A stretch of 64,000 bases of DNA from Bacteroidales bacterium (GTDB lineage: Bacteria; Bacteroidota; Bacteroidia; Bacteroidales; Marinilabiliaceae): NCBI GenBank assembly GCA_017417385.1, contig JAFPZF010000093.1, forward strand, positions 1-64,000. The letters are read 5' to 3'. The notes beneath the pieces were generated by a model. The model worked only from the letters and a program-made list of their open reading frames with translations. It made no database searches and was not told the DNA's origin. The position numbers and the translations under genes are program-made. Shown here piece after piece: positions 25,461-33,443 of this stretch (positions are counted from its first letter, which is position 1; every line of letters begins with the position of its first letter).

Positions 25461-27023
25461 CTATATCACCGCCTCGTAAATTCTCTTCCCGCTATGCTCT
25501 ATCCACTCCGGCCTCTCTTGTACTACCTTGTTCTTCAGGAACGAGAACGTCACGAGATACCCCTCCTCCAAGTTCCGCGTCGTGAGATACTCCGCTATCT
25601 GCTCCCGCCCGGAGATCTCATACTCCGTCCCATGCCATATCTTCAGCTCCACGACATACTCCTTCCTGTTGTAGTTGATGACGAGGTCCATCCTCGTCGA
25701 GTCGTCGTTCTCCGGCTCGGAATAGTAGAAACCAGTCCCGTTTATTATCGGCTTCAGGAAGCAGATGAACATGAACCGCCCCTCCCTCTCCAGAAACTCT
25801 GCCTCCTTGTTGTGCTTCTTAGAGACCAGGTCCTTGAACCTGTTGATTATCATCGGCATGTTCAAGTCCCCATTCTTGTCGATGAAGGTTTTTAGTCCTA
25901 CTCCTGGCGTCAACGTCTCAAGCTCGTTCTCTGAAATGAAATAGTTGATGAGTATCTGCTGGAATATCAGATTGTGTATCTCGACCCTCCCCTCGTTGTC
26001 CTTCTTGATTATTGAGAACATCCTCGCAAAATCCATCGTCGGATTGTTCGCATCATACAGGACTGAGAAGTTCTCCATCAGCAACGCCCTGATAAATGCT
26101 TTTAGCTTTGGGTTCAGCTCGAGGTTGCTCGTCATGCTTTCAGACAGGTTCGTCTTCGTACCTATGATCCTCTTCACCGCCTTCAGCACTCCCTCCTTCG
26201 TCCAACTCCTCTCAAGATTCTCGTCTATCTCCTTGCATATCCTGCTGACAAGCACTGGATAGCCCGACGTGTATTTGTATATCTCCTCTGCTATCTCCTT
26301 GATGTCAAATCCTATATGATGCTCCTCCTCATACTCCTCCAGCATTGTGCCTATCTCCCTCGGGTTGAACTCCATCTCGAGGTCATACTCCGCCGCCACG
26401 TTCCACGGCGAGTTGAACCTGTGCTCCTCGTCCGGCCTTATCCTCACCTTCATGCTCTTCACGTCATACACTCCCGCTAGCACGACCGACCAGAACGTGT
26501 ACTTCTCGTCGCCGAACTTCTCCCTGTCAAGATACATGCTCCGCAGCATCGACAGGAACCCGAGAAACAACTGGTTGTCAAGGCTCTTGTCCACCTCGTC
26601 GATGGTCAGCACGACCTTCTTCCCCGCCTTCCTGCAAAACTCTGTTATCTTGCTCGCAAGTATGTCAAAGTCAAGTTTCTCTGTCTGTTTAGCGCCTTCC
26701 CAAAACTTGACTACATCTTTGTCCTCTACATTCTCGCACGCACTTACAATCTTCGTGCAGAAGTATCTGCAGAAAGTGTCCTCGTTAGACCACTCTTTGG
26801 GCGACGTAATTTCGAAACTTGCAGGTATCACCAGATATCGGTCAGACATGTTGCGCAATATCCAGTTCAACGACGTCGACTTCCCGAACTGCCTCGCATA
26901 GCTGATCGTGAAGTATTTCCCGCCATTTATCAGGCGTTCAAATACTTTCATCTTCTCTGTCGTGTCAACCATGTAGTGCCGCCTCGGGTCACATGTCACC
27001 GCCGTATTGAACTCTTTTGCCAT
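25461..27023 (-). CDS. AAA-like ATPase with a C-terminal PD-(D/E)XK nuclease domain
   Basis: A 520-residue protein. The ATPase part begins with YFTISYARQFGKSTSL (Walker A) and continues with VVLTIDEVDKS (Walker B). A winged-helix-like middle part (ISRICKEIDENL) precedes a C-terminal PD-(D/E)XK domain (RMDLVI, then VVELKIW). This matches the AAA_35 plus PDDEXK_9 architecture that is common and multi-copy in Bacteroidales, with no settled function. The open frame extends 27 codons upstream through a GA tract, but the protein family starts at MAKEFNTAV (27023), 20 bases after a -7 box at 27051-27044. Confidence 0.85.
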   Translation of the reverse strand: MAKEFNTAVTCDPRRHYMVDTTEKMKVFERLINGGKYFTISYARQFGKSTSLNWILRNMSDRYLVIPASFEITSPKEWSNEDTFCRYFCTKIVSACENVEDKDVVKFWEGAKQTEKLDFDILASKITEFCRKAGKKVVLTIDEVDKSLDNQLFLGFLSMLRSMYLDREKFGDEKYTFWSVVLAGVYDVKSMKVRIRPDEEHRFNSPWNVAAEYDLEMEFNPREIGTMLEEYEEEHHIGFDIKEIAEEIYKYTSGYPVLVSRICKEIDENLERSWTKEGVLKAVKRIIGTKTNLSESMTSNLELNPKLKAFIRALLMENFSVLYDANNPTMDFARMFSIIKKDNEGRVEIHNLIFQQILINYFISENELETLTPGVGLKTFIDKNGDLNMPMIINRFKDLVSKKHNKEAEFLEREGRFMFICFLKPIINGTGFYYSEPENDDSTRMDLVINYNRKEYVVELKIWHGTEYEISGREQIAEYLTTRNLEEGYLVTFSFLKNKVVQERPEWIEHSGKRIYEAVI

Positions 27024-27043
27024 CTCTGTCGACTTTTCTTTCG

Positions 27044-27051
27044 CAAATATA
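27044..27051 (-). promoter_or_regulatory. -7 promoter element
   Basis: TATATTTG on the minus strand, 20 bases before ATG 27023. The -33 position lies in the GA tract and shows no TTTG. Confidence 0.45.
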
Positions 27052-27052
27052 G

Positions 27053-27733
27053 CTATTTCTTCCTTCCCTTCTCTTCCCTTCTTCCCTCTTCTTCCCTCTT
27101 CCACTCGTTCTCCCCGAAATCCTCAAAGGCTTCTACGTGCTTTATGCCGAATAGACCTATCCTGCACCTCATCTTCGCCCTCCCTGCATATACCGGTATC
27201 TCCTCCACCTCGTCTTTTAGTCCTCGGCGTCTTTTGTCGTCATTCTCTAGTGCTATGCGCTCCATCTCCTCCGCACCCGGGATGTTCTCGAATAGCTTGA
27301 CGCTCGCCTCGTCTATCTCGATCTCTCTATAACAGCTGTCCTCAAGTCTGATTCTCCGATTCAGCCAGCGCCTCTCCCCATCTATGCTAGCTCTTGTTAT
27401 TCTGACTTCCTCGGTCTCCTCCTTGTTCGCAAGCACATAGTTCAAGACCATCAGATGCCACTCTATATAAAAGCCGCTCGGCAACCAAAAGAACAGTACG
27501 AGGCAACTCAAAAAAACTATGTCAGGTTCCTCCCATTCCCCTCCTGTTATCCACTTGGAGAGGACTATTGTCGTCAGCCCCCACAAGACCGCCGTTACAC
27601 TGACTGTCACCCACTTATTCCTGATTGTATGGTGTTTTGCAAACCCGAAATATGCGAGCAGCGGCGATGTCACCATCCCAACTACCGCCGGTATGATGCC
27701 CATATAGCATGTCAGCTCTTCAAAACTTATCAC
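27053..27733 (-). CDS. Membrane protein of unknown function with a low-complexity tail
   Basis: A 226-residue protein with three predicted membrane helices in the first half (about 8-30, 42-62 and 72-100) and a charged cytosolic second half. No family was recognised. The last 20 residues (Glu/Arg/Lys/Gly only) are encoded by one of the genome's GA tracts, so the original protein may have ended near residue 205. It is followed on the same strand by the AAA-like ATPase gene and preceded by a FISUMP gene 66 bases away, a gap filled with another pyrimidine tract (27745-27795). Confidence 0.6.
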   Translation of the reverse strand: MISFEELTCYMGIIPAVVGMVTSPLLAYFGFAKHHTIRNKWVTVSVTAVLWGLTTIVLSKWITGGEWEEPDIVFLSCLVLFFWLPSGFYIEWHLMVLNYVLANKEETEEVRITRASIDGERRWLNRRIRLEDSCYREIEIDEASVKLFENIPGAEEMERIALENDDKRRRGLKDEVEEIPVYAGRAKMRCRIGLFGIKHVEAFEDFGENEWKREEEGRREEKGRKK

Positions 27734-27799
27734 GATTCTCTTTCTGTGTTATCCTCTTCTCTTCCCTTCTCTCCCTTCTTCCCCCTCTCCCCTCGGCAT

Positions 27800-28474
27800 C
27801 TACTCTGTTCTCCCTTTGCGTACTGCTCGCACGAGCTGCCCCTGATACCGATAGTGCCCATGGACATACGATGTGTCGTTTCTGAAGAAGAACCCGCGCG
27901 CGTCGTTGGCATATGCGCTATACAACGTCGATGACCAATACCACCCTGTCGTCTCCTTTCTGACCTCTTTCTCTGTCATCAGCCCGCCCGCCGGCAGGAA
28001 TATCTCGTTGCTGTTGGTCCTGCTCCTGACGATGTATCCGTCCGCCCCTTGCTGCTTGTAGTCGTCCGTCCATGTCCAGATGCATTTGTCTCGTAGCTCC
28101 CTGTACTCCTGCTCCGTCGGCATCCGCCAACTCTCTCCCCATCGGACTGTGGCTATGTCGTCCGTACCCTCTAGTTGCGTCTTGTCGTCTGCGAACCCTT
28201 TGCTGCCATACTTTGCCGCCGAGCAGTACTTTGTCATTGTGTTGACTGCCCCTTCGGCATATACATAACTGCCCCACGTGTAGTCCGCCTTCTTCGAGAC
28301 CTCTCCCCACGCTACGTACTCTCCCGTCTTCCACGGCTCATCTGCCCCGACGTTGCATGTCGCCCATAGCGTTCCGGACTCGAGCCCAAGATCTACATAC
28401 TCATGCGTCTCCTGCGCCCCCGCCGTCACGCCTGCTATCAGCACGCTACACGCTGCTACGATTCTCGACTTCAT
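27800..28474 (-). CDS. Secreted FISUMP (Fib_succ_major) domain protein
   Basis: A 224-residue protein with a signal peptide (cleaved after about residue 20, AGA|QE). The mature part is one Fib_succ_major paralogous domain: YVDLGLESGTLWATCNVGA, EYVAWGE, WRMPTEQEYRELRD, IFLPAGG, GWYWSSTLYS and a final QLVRAVR. This C-type-lectin-like fold is common in secreted Bacteroidales proteins. A damaged copy of its first 55 codons lies 1.5 kb away at 30002-30164, flanking an AT-rich insertion. It is the last gene of a leftward row that begins with the barstar gene. Confidence 0.85.
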   Translation of the reverse strand: MKSRIVAACSVLIAGVTAGAQETHEYVDLGLESGTLWATCNVGADEPWKTGEYVAWGEVSKKADYTWGSYVYAEGAVNTMTKYCSAAKYGSKGFADDKTQLEGTDDIATVRWGESWRMPTEQEYRELRDKCIWTWTDDYKQQGADGYIVRSRTNSNEIFLPAGGLMTEKEVRKETTGWYWSSTLYSAYANDARGFFFRNDTSYVHGHYRYQGQLVRAVRKGRTE

Positions 28475-28484
28475 CTCTATAAAA

Positions 28485-29126
28485 CTATTTGTTGCCGTAA
28501 CCTATCCCCCAATATCGCAGGTTGCGCTTACTATTCTGTTTTGGATTCCTCGGAAGAAAGGTGCAATTTGATATGGTATCTACATCAAACCGTTTAAACA
28601 TAGACACATCTAATTTCTCCATATTAACCATGTTTAATTCTATTTCATTCAAATCTAAAAATTCATTCACACCATTTATATTTGTAAATACTATTTGATC
28701 GTTAACCCCAAGCAAATTGAATATGGGTATCTTTGATTCGAATATCAAAGAACACAATCCCCTAACACTGCCATCCCTACTATAAACATAATCAAGGTCA
28801 ATATAACAATTGCCATAATCATCCGTTGATATCAACCCAACAAATTGCCCATTTCTTGAAATAACAGTTAAGTATGGACATCTATCACTTAAGACGACCA
28901 AACTATCACCATGCAATAGACATAAAGGTATTGGAAATAACGAGACGCCATCAAAATACCTCTCACTGTACTTTCCCCTTGGAAAGATTAACTTTTTCCG
29001 CTTACAATACTCAAAAGTTCTATTAGACATCTCTATTAAACCATCGTTAATAATTTGTGAATCAACTTCACAAACAAATAACAACAACAACATCCCAACT
29101 ACCTTAACAATTTTCGAAAATTCCAT
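28485..29126 (-). CDS. Secreted protein of unknown function in an AT-rich island
   Basis: A 213-residue protein with a signal peptide (hydrophobic VVGMLLLLFVCEV at about 9-21, then DSQ). The remainder has a beta-rich pattern with repeated segments such as YLTVISRNGQFVGLIS and CSLIFESKIPIFNLLG, reminiscent of 6-bladed propeller or 6-bladed lipoprotein fragments, but no family was recognised. Its DNA is much richer in A+T than that of its neighbours and its codons differ, pointing to acquisition by transfer. It overlaps the small gene upstream by 28 bases. Confidence 0.6.
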   Translation of the reverse strand: MEFSKIVKVVGMLLLLFVCEVDSQIINDGLIEMSNRTFEYCKRKKLIFPRGKYSERYFDGVSLFPIPLCLLHGDSLVVLSDRCPYLTVISRNGQFVGLISTDDYGNCYIDLDYVYSRDGSVRGLCSLIFESKIPIFNLLGVNDQIVFTNINGVNEFLDLNEIELNMVNMEKLDVSMFKRFDVDTISNCTFLPRNPKQNSKRNLRYWGIGYGNK

Positions 29127-29287
29127 TCGCCTACTTTTATTAGAATTATTTTGTGTATCGCAGTCCTATTGTACCGACCCTTAGCAGGGTCCATCGTATA
29201 CAGTTTAAAATATACTTTTCCATTAGCTCGTTGGAACATTTGCAACTTGTTCACAAACAACATGCCCATCACCTCAAAGCCCTTCAT
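29099..29287 (-). CDS. Small hypothetical protein
   Basis: A 62-residue open frame between the barstar gene (seven-base gap) and the secreted protein (28-base overlap). It is basic and includes NGKVYFKLYTMDPAKGRYNR. The compact arrangement favours a real gene, or a fragment of one carried in with the toxin-immunity region. No family recognised. Confidence 0.4.
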   Translation of the reverse strand: MKGFEVMGMLFVNKLQMFQRANGKVYFKLYTMDPAKGRYNRTAIHKIILIKVGEWNFRKLLR

Positions 29288-29294
29288 TCTTTTA

Positions 29295-29783
29295 TCACGA
29301 TTCCACCCCTATGCCTCTATTCGTATCACCGTCCCCCATAATAGATTCTATCAAACACTTATCTTCTTCTCTAAAATAGAACAAAACATCTCTTGGATTT
29401 ATATTGTTCCTTATATCATCTTCCGACAACCATGGCAACATTGTTCTGTATTGATTGTATATTTCATCTTTCTCTTCAAAGTACTTTCTGTTGTAAGACA
29501 ACCAGTTTCTCTCCACTTCGACTACAAGTCTTAAATATGCTGTCAGATTTGATTTTTTAACAGATCGTACTGAATCATGTATGATGATTATATTAGATTC
29601 TTTCAGCCATGAAAGGTCATCCAAACAATCTATTAAAGCATCTAAATTATGTCCTACAAATTGAGGTATATTTAATCGCTCACTGTATTGTTGAAACACA
29701 TCGTCATTACCTGCCATCTCAATACAAGCCACAAAACAATCTTGCGGTATTATAATTTCACACATATCACAATAAAACAACAT
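29295..29783 (-). CDS. Barstar-family RNase inhibitor (orphan immunity protein)
   Basis: A 162-residue protein with the barstar signature: IPQFVGHNLDALIDCLDDL followed by SWL and the strand NIIIIHD. Barstars bind barnase-type RNases and block the active site. The start codon lies one base after the stop of a barnase-like reading frame (29785-29886), as in toxin-immunity pairs, but only the last 34 codons of that toxin remain. The C-terminal 60 residues (YFEEKDEIYNQYRTMLP onward) extend beyond the usual 90-residue fold. AT-rich, unlike the surrounding genes. Probably kept as orphan immunity against relatives' toxins (inference). Confidence 0.75.
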   Translation of the reverse strand: MLFYCDMCEIIIPQDCFVACIEMAGNDDVFQQYSERLNIPQFVGHNLDALIDCLDDLSWLKESNIIIIHDSVRSVKKSNLTAYLRLVVEVERNWLSYNRKYFEEKDEIYNQYRTMLPWLSEDDIRNNINPRDVLFYFREEDKCLIESIMGDGDTNRGIGVES

Positions 29784-29784
29784 T

Positions 29785-29886
29785 TCACTTTATTCTTATA
29801 AAAGTTTGATAATGATCTGGAGTATAGTATATTTCTCCTTTAGCTCCTACAACTATCCTTTGCAATCCAGGGAAAGTTTGCAGAAT
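29785..29886 (-). pseudogene. 3' remnant of a barnase-type ribonuclease toxin
   Basis: The 34 codons before the barstar gene read ILQTFPGLQRIVVGAKGEIY then YTPDHYQTFIRIK and TGA at 29787-29785. This matches the C-terminus of barnase-family RNases, including the catalytic His in TDHYQTF (here PDHYQTF). The frame is cut at 29887, where it meets the tail of an IS30-like transposase, so the toxin was truncated by an insertion or deletion. Confidence 0.7.
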
Positions 29887-30001
29887 TCAAGTTAATAATG
29901 CAACGTTTTCGTATTCGAAGTTAGTCATTCCTTTGTACACCTCCAAGGGCGTTTTAAAGCCGAGCCTGTCCTTGGTCGATTTAAAGATGTCCTGAACCTT
30001 G
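29887..30001 (-). pseudogene. 3' remnant of an IS30-family transposase
   Basis: The minus-strand frame reads AKVQDIFKSTKDRLGFKTPL then EVYKGMTNFEYENVALLT and TGA at 29889-29887. The RLGFKTPxEV pattern close to the stop is the usual C-terminal end of IS30-family transposases. Nothing of the catalytic DDE domain remains. Its upstream end joins the damaged FISUMP copy and its downstream end joins the RNase remnant. Confidence 0.55.
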
Positions 30002-30164
30002 GCTACGTACTCTCCCGTCTCCCACTTCCCATCCTCCCGTCGTTGCATGTCGCCCATAGCGTTCCGGACTCGAGCCCAAGATCTACATACTCGTGCGTCT
30101 CCTGCACCCCCGCCGTCACGCCTGCTATCAGCACGCTACACACTGCTATGATTCTCGACTTAAT
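30002..30164 (-). pseudogene. Damaged duplicate of the FISUMP gene 5' end
   Basis: From 30164 the sequence repeats the first 55 codons of the FISUMP gene at 27800-28474 with about 90 percent identity (the same signal peptide and YVDLGLESGTLWATCN), but the start codon is ATT, some bases are missing after TGCAAC, and a stop follows. The copy ends where the transposase remnant begins. Confidence 0.75.
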
Positions 30165-30185
30165 CTTTATGTCTGTTTTTATCCC

Positions 30186-31475
30186 TTATAGTCTCCCGTC
30201 TACCATTCCTCTATCTACCTTCCCCTTCACGTCATACACGACGCCCTTGTCCCTGTCCTCGAGCAAGCCCCTGACGTCTATTCCCTCGAACTCCTTGTGC
30301 GCGACGGCTACTATGACGGCGTCATACTTCCCCTTCAGCGTCTCGACTCCCCCGTTCTCTATCTCTATCCCATAGCTCTTCCTGACTTCCTCCTTGTCCG
30401 CCCACGTGTCATATATGCTGATGTTGTCCGTGTACTCCCTCAGCGCCTTGTCGATATCTACTATCTTCGTGTTCCTGATGTCCTTGCAGTTCTCCTTGAA
30501 TGTAAACCCTAGTATCAACACTCTCGCGTCTTTCACCATCAACCCCTTCTTGTTCATCAGCTTGACGACCTCCTGAGCGACGTACGCCCCCATGCAGTCG
30601 TTCAGCCTCCGCGCGTCTGTCATGATTCTCGGGAGTACTCCATACGCCTGCGCCTTCTCTATGAGGTAATACGGATCGACTCCTATGCAGTGCCCACCGA
30701 CGAGCCCCGGCTGCATCTTGATGAAGTTCCACTTCGTCCCAGCAGCCTCTATGACGTCCCCGGTGTCTATCCCCATGGCGTTGAAGACTCTCGCGAGTTC
30801 GTTCATCAGGCCTATGTTGACGTCTCTCTGGACGTTCTCGACTATCTTAGCCGCCTCCGCCACTCTGATGTTCGGCGCCTTATATATCCCCGCCTTGATG
30901 ACGGCCCCGTATGTCTCCGCTATCCGCTCGCTCGTCGCCTCGTCACTGCCGGACGTTATCTTCCTGACGGTCTCGACGGTGTGCACCTTGTCCCCGGGGT
31001 TTATCCTCTCCGGGCTATACCCGCCCCCGAAGTCCCGTCCGACTTTCAGCCCGCTGACTCTCTCGACTATCGGGAGACACACCTCCTCTGTCACCCCGGG
31101 ATATACTGTCGACTCATAGACGACTATGTCGCCCCTCTGCACGACGTTCCCGACTATCTCGCTCGCAGCCCTCAGCGGGTCTAGCACTGGCCTGTTGTTC
31201 TCGTCGACTGGCGTCGGGACTGCCACGACGTAGAAGTTCGACCCGCGTATGTCGTCGGTCTTCGACGTGAACCGTAGCCCATGCTTCTCTATCGCCTCAC
31301 GTAGCAAGCAGTCTTCGACCTCGCCCGTGACGTCGACCCCCTCGCGCAGCGTCTCTATGCGCTTCGCCTTTATGTCATATCCGATTGTCTCAAACTTTGT
31401 CGAGAACAACCGCGCTAACGGCAGGCCTACATAGCCCAACCCTATCACGCAAACCTTCACTTCTTTCGTCTCCAT
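30186..31475 (-). CDS. Nucleotide-sugar dehydrogenase (UDP-N-acetylhexosamine 6-dehydrogenase type)
   Basis: A 429-residue protein of the UDP-Glc/GDP-Man dehydrogenase family, closest in pattern to the WbpO/TviB/Vi-type enzymes that oxidise C6 of UDP-GlcNAc or UDP-GalNAc with NAD+. Seen are the NAD-binding GLGYVGLPLAR, YESTVYPGVTEEVCLP, GYSPERINPGD and the catalytic Cys in GGHCIGVDPYYL. It supplies uronic-acid sugars for surface glycans. The frame is open 41 codons further upstream, but the family N-terminus is METKEVKVCVIG, so the start is at 31475. That ATG is five bases after a -7 box that forms a palindrome with the divergent gene's -7 box. Confidence 0.92.
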   Translation of the reverse strand: METKEVKVCVIGLGYVGLPLARLFSTKFETIGYDIKAKRIETLREGVDVTGEVEDCLLREAIEKHGLRFTSKTDDIRGSNFYVVAVPTPVDENNRPVLDPLRAASEIVGNVVQRGDIVVYESTVYPGVTEEVCLPIVERVSGLKVGRDFGGGYSPERINPGDKVHTVETVRKITSGSDEATSERIAETYGAVIKAGIYKAPNIRVAEAAKIVENVQRDVNIGLMNELARVFNAMGIDTGDVIEAAGTKWNFIKMQPGLVGGHCIGVDPYYLIEKAQAYGVLPRIMTDARRLNDCMGAYVAQEVVKLMNKKGLMVKDARVLILGFTFKENCKDIRNTKIVDIDKALREYTDNISIYDTWADKEEVRKSYGIEIENGGVETLKGKYDAVIVAVAHKEFEGIDVRGLLEDRDKGVVYDVKGKVDRGMVDGRL

Positions 31476-31480
31476 AACAA

Positions 31481-31498
31481 CAAAATTACATAATTTTG
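31481..31498. promoter_or_regulatory. Palindromic divergent -7 boxes
   Basis: CAAAATTA at 31481-31488 and TAATTTTG at 31491-31498 form a perfect inverted repeat. Each is a -7 box (TAATTTTG) for the gene on its side, and each ends five bases before the ATG. Both transcripts would then start at or next to the start codon. Confidence 0.5.
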
Positions 31499-31503
31499 TC
31501 CGT

Positions 31504-32787
31504 ATGAAATCATTGGTATATTCTCTATCGTTTGTCTTGGCCCTCGCTTCCTGCTCTCCCGAGCCTAAAAAGCCCGCGGCTAAGCCTGCCCCTGTCAACC
31601 ACTACGCCGAGAATCTCGCCTCTATGGCACGCCTCATCCTCTATGACGAGTATGGCGACCGCCGTGGCGAATGTTCCGCGACCTACGTGGATTCCTGCGT
31701 TGTCGCCGCACCTCTCTCGCTCGTCCGTGGCTCGACGACGGTCCACCTGACACCCCTCAATAGTAATGCGGCTTTCTCTGTCTCCGGCTTCGTCGCCTTC
31801 GACTTCAAGTCGGATATGGTGCTCCTCTCGACTCCCCACAAGCCGACGGCGCTCTCCCCCCTCGCCGTCTCCCCAGTCCCCGCGGACTCGCTCTTCTCCC
31901 TGGTCTCGACTAATGGCAAGGTCTTCAAGAAATCTTTCTCTGTCGCTGTCGATTCATCCCGCCAAGTCACGTCCTCTGACTCCCCCTCTTCTACTACTAG
32001 GGTTAGAGCTGGGTTAGACTTGGTTGGTCACGGTGCCTTCTCCCGAGACGGCTTCCTCCACGGTGTTGTCAACTCCCGCTGCGAGGTCGTCCCCTCTTCT
32101 TCTCTCGCCTCACTCATCGCCTCCGCCGACTCTGTCCCCTCCCCTGTCCACATCCTCCGCCTGAAGTCCGACAAGGTCTACCCTAAGGCTTCCTCCCTCG
32201 CCGGCTTCGAGTTCCGGACTTCTCTCGGCTCCTTCCGCCTCGCCCTCTACGACGACGTCCCCGTGTTCCGAGACAACTTTATCCGCCTCGCTACGGATGG
32301 CTACTACGACAGTCTCCTCTTCCACCGCGTCATGCCCAACTTCCTCGTCCAGACTGGCGCCGCCGACTCCCGCCACGCCGCCAAGGACGACCCCGTCGGC
32401 TGGGACGGACCTGGCTACACGCTCCCGACTGTCCCGACGCCTAACCACCTCCACGTCGCCGGTGCCATAGCCGCCTCCAAGCCGCCCGAGAGTAAGAACC
32501 CGCGCAACCGCTCGGACGCTGGCCAGTTCTATGTCATCGTTGGCCGCAAGTACTCCGACAAGGAGCTCGATAAGCTCGCCAAGGACTACGGCAAGTCTTT
32601 CTCCGCGACTCAGCGCCGTCTCTACTCCTCTGTCGGCGGCGCACCTCACCTCGATGGCGACTATGTCGTCTTCGCGCATATCACCTCCGGCATGGATGTC
32701 ATCAAGAAGATCGCCGCCCTCCCCCTCGACGGTGAACGTCCTCTCCAGGATGTCCGCATCCTCGCTGTCAAACCTATCAAAAAATGA
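31504..32787 (+). CDS. Lipoprotein with degenerate trypsin-like region and cyclophilin peptidyl-prolyl isomerase
   Basis: A 427-residue lipoprotein (signal LVLALASC, Cys17). Residues about 35-210 have the strand pattern of trypsin-like proteases (GECSATYVDSCVVAAPLSLV, DFKSDMVLLS, GHGAFSRDGFLHGVVNS), but His is replaced in the TAAH position and the GDSGG Ser is absent, so it should not cut. Residues about 235-427 are a cyclophilin: GSFRLALYDD, LFHRVMPNFLVQTG, and GQFYVIVG; the middle has an inserted loop. It probably assists folding of envelope proteins. Start is fixed by the lipobox. The gene reads away from the dehydrogenase and is followed by a small hairpin (32783-32801). Confidence 0.85.
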   Translation: MKSLVYSLSFVLALASCSPEPKKPAAKPAPVNHYAENLASMARLILYDEYGDRRGECSATYVDSCVVAAPLSLVRGSTTVHLTPLNSNAAFSVSGFVAFDFKSDMVLLSTPHKPTALSPLAVSPVPADSLFSLVSTNGKVFKKSFSVAVDSSRQVTSSDSPSSTTRVRAGLDLVGHGAFSRDGFLHGVVNSRCEVVPSSSLASLIASADSVPSPVHILRLKSDKVYPKASSLAGFEFRTSLGSFRLALYDDVPVFRDNFIRLATDGYYDSLLFHRVMPNFLVQTGAADSRHAAKDDPVGWDGPGYTLPTVPTPNHLHVAGAIAASKPPESKNPRNRSDAGQFYVIVGRKYSDKELDKLAKDYGKSFSATQRRLYSSVGGAPHLDGDYVVFAHITSGMDVIKKIAALPLDGERPLQDVRILAVKPIKK

Positions 32788-32807
32788 CATTTTCTGTCAT
32801 TATGTCT

Positions 32808-32832
32808 TATTCTGTTTAGAAACTTGTCTAAA
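32808..32832. promoter_or_regulatory. Inverted repeat upstream of the Hsp20 genes
   Basis: GTTTAGA-N6-TCTAAAC is a perfect inverted repeat about 100 bases before the first Hsp20 gene. It may be an operator for heat control or part of the terminator region of the gene before. No clear TAnnTTTG box is seen in 32833-32920. Confidence 0.4.
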
Positions 32833-32926
32833 CATCTGCCGTTTTGTCCTAAAATCCCATCTGGTACATATCTTGCCATTCTCCGGTCAGAATTTAAAAA
32901 GTTAAACCTAATTGGAGGACAAAACT

Positions 32927-33382
32927 ATGGTACCGATGAGAAACAATGGCAACAATCTGATGAACACCTCAGCTTGGCTGCCGAGATTCTGGAACAGCAT
33001 CTTCGACGACAATTGGGAGTGGCTCGACAAGACTCAGAAAATGACTCCTGCTGTCAACGTCAGCGAAGATGACAACGCCTACACCGTAGAAGTCGCAGTG
33101 CCCGGCATCCGCAAGGAGGACTGCAACGTCCGACTCAACGACGACACTCTCTCCGTCACCGTCGAGTGCAAACAGGAAAACTCCGAGGAACAACAAAAGA
33201 ACCGCAACTTCCTGCGAAAGGAATTCTCCTACACCGGCTTCAACCAGAGCTTCGCTCTCCCTGATAACGTCGACCGGCAGAATATCGCCGCTAAGGTCGC
33301 CGACGGCATACTCGCTATCACCCTCCCCAAAAAGGAGGTCACGGAGGACGACAACAACTGGACTGACATCGAGGTAGGATAA
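32927..33382 (+). CDS. Small heat-shock protein (Hsp20/alpha-crystallin), copy 1
   Basis: A 151-residue Hsp20. The alpha-crystallin domain spans about 40-150 with AVNVSEDDNAYTVEVAVPG, RKEDCNVRL, RKEFSYTGFNQSFALPDNVD and the ending DGILAITLPKKE; the G-I-L motif is present as GILAITLP. Such proteins hold unfolding proteins in a refoldable state. The start is ATG 32927, preceded by GGAGGAC; an upstream TTG is not used. It is followed 61 bases later by a near-identical copy with the same leader, and both should be made from one promoter. Confidence 0.95.
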   Translation: MVPMRNNGNNLMNTSAWLPRFWNSIFDDNWEWLDKTQKMTPAVNVSEDDNAYTVEVAVPGIRKEDCNVRLNDDTLSVTVECKQENSEEQQKNRNFLRKEFSYTGFNQSFALPDNVDRQNIAAKVADGILAITLPKKEVTEDDNNWTDIEVG

Positions 33383-33443
33383 CATTCCACCATCGAACTT
33401 GTCAGAATTTAAAAAGTAACAATTCTAATTGGAGGACTTGATT

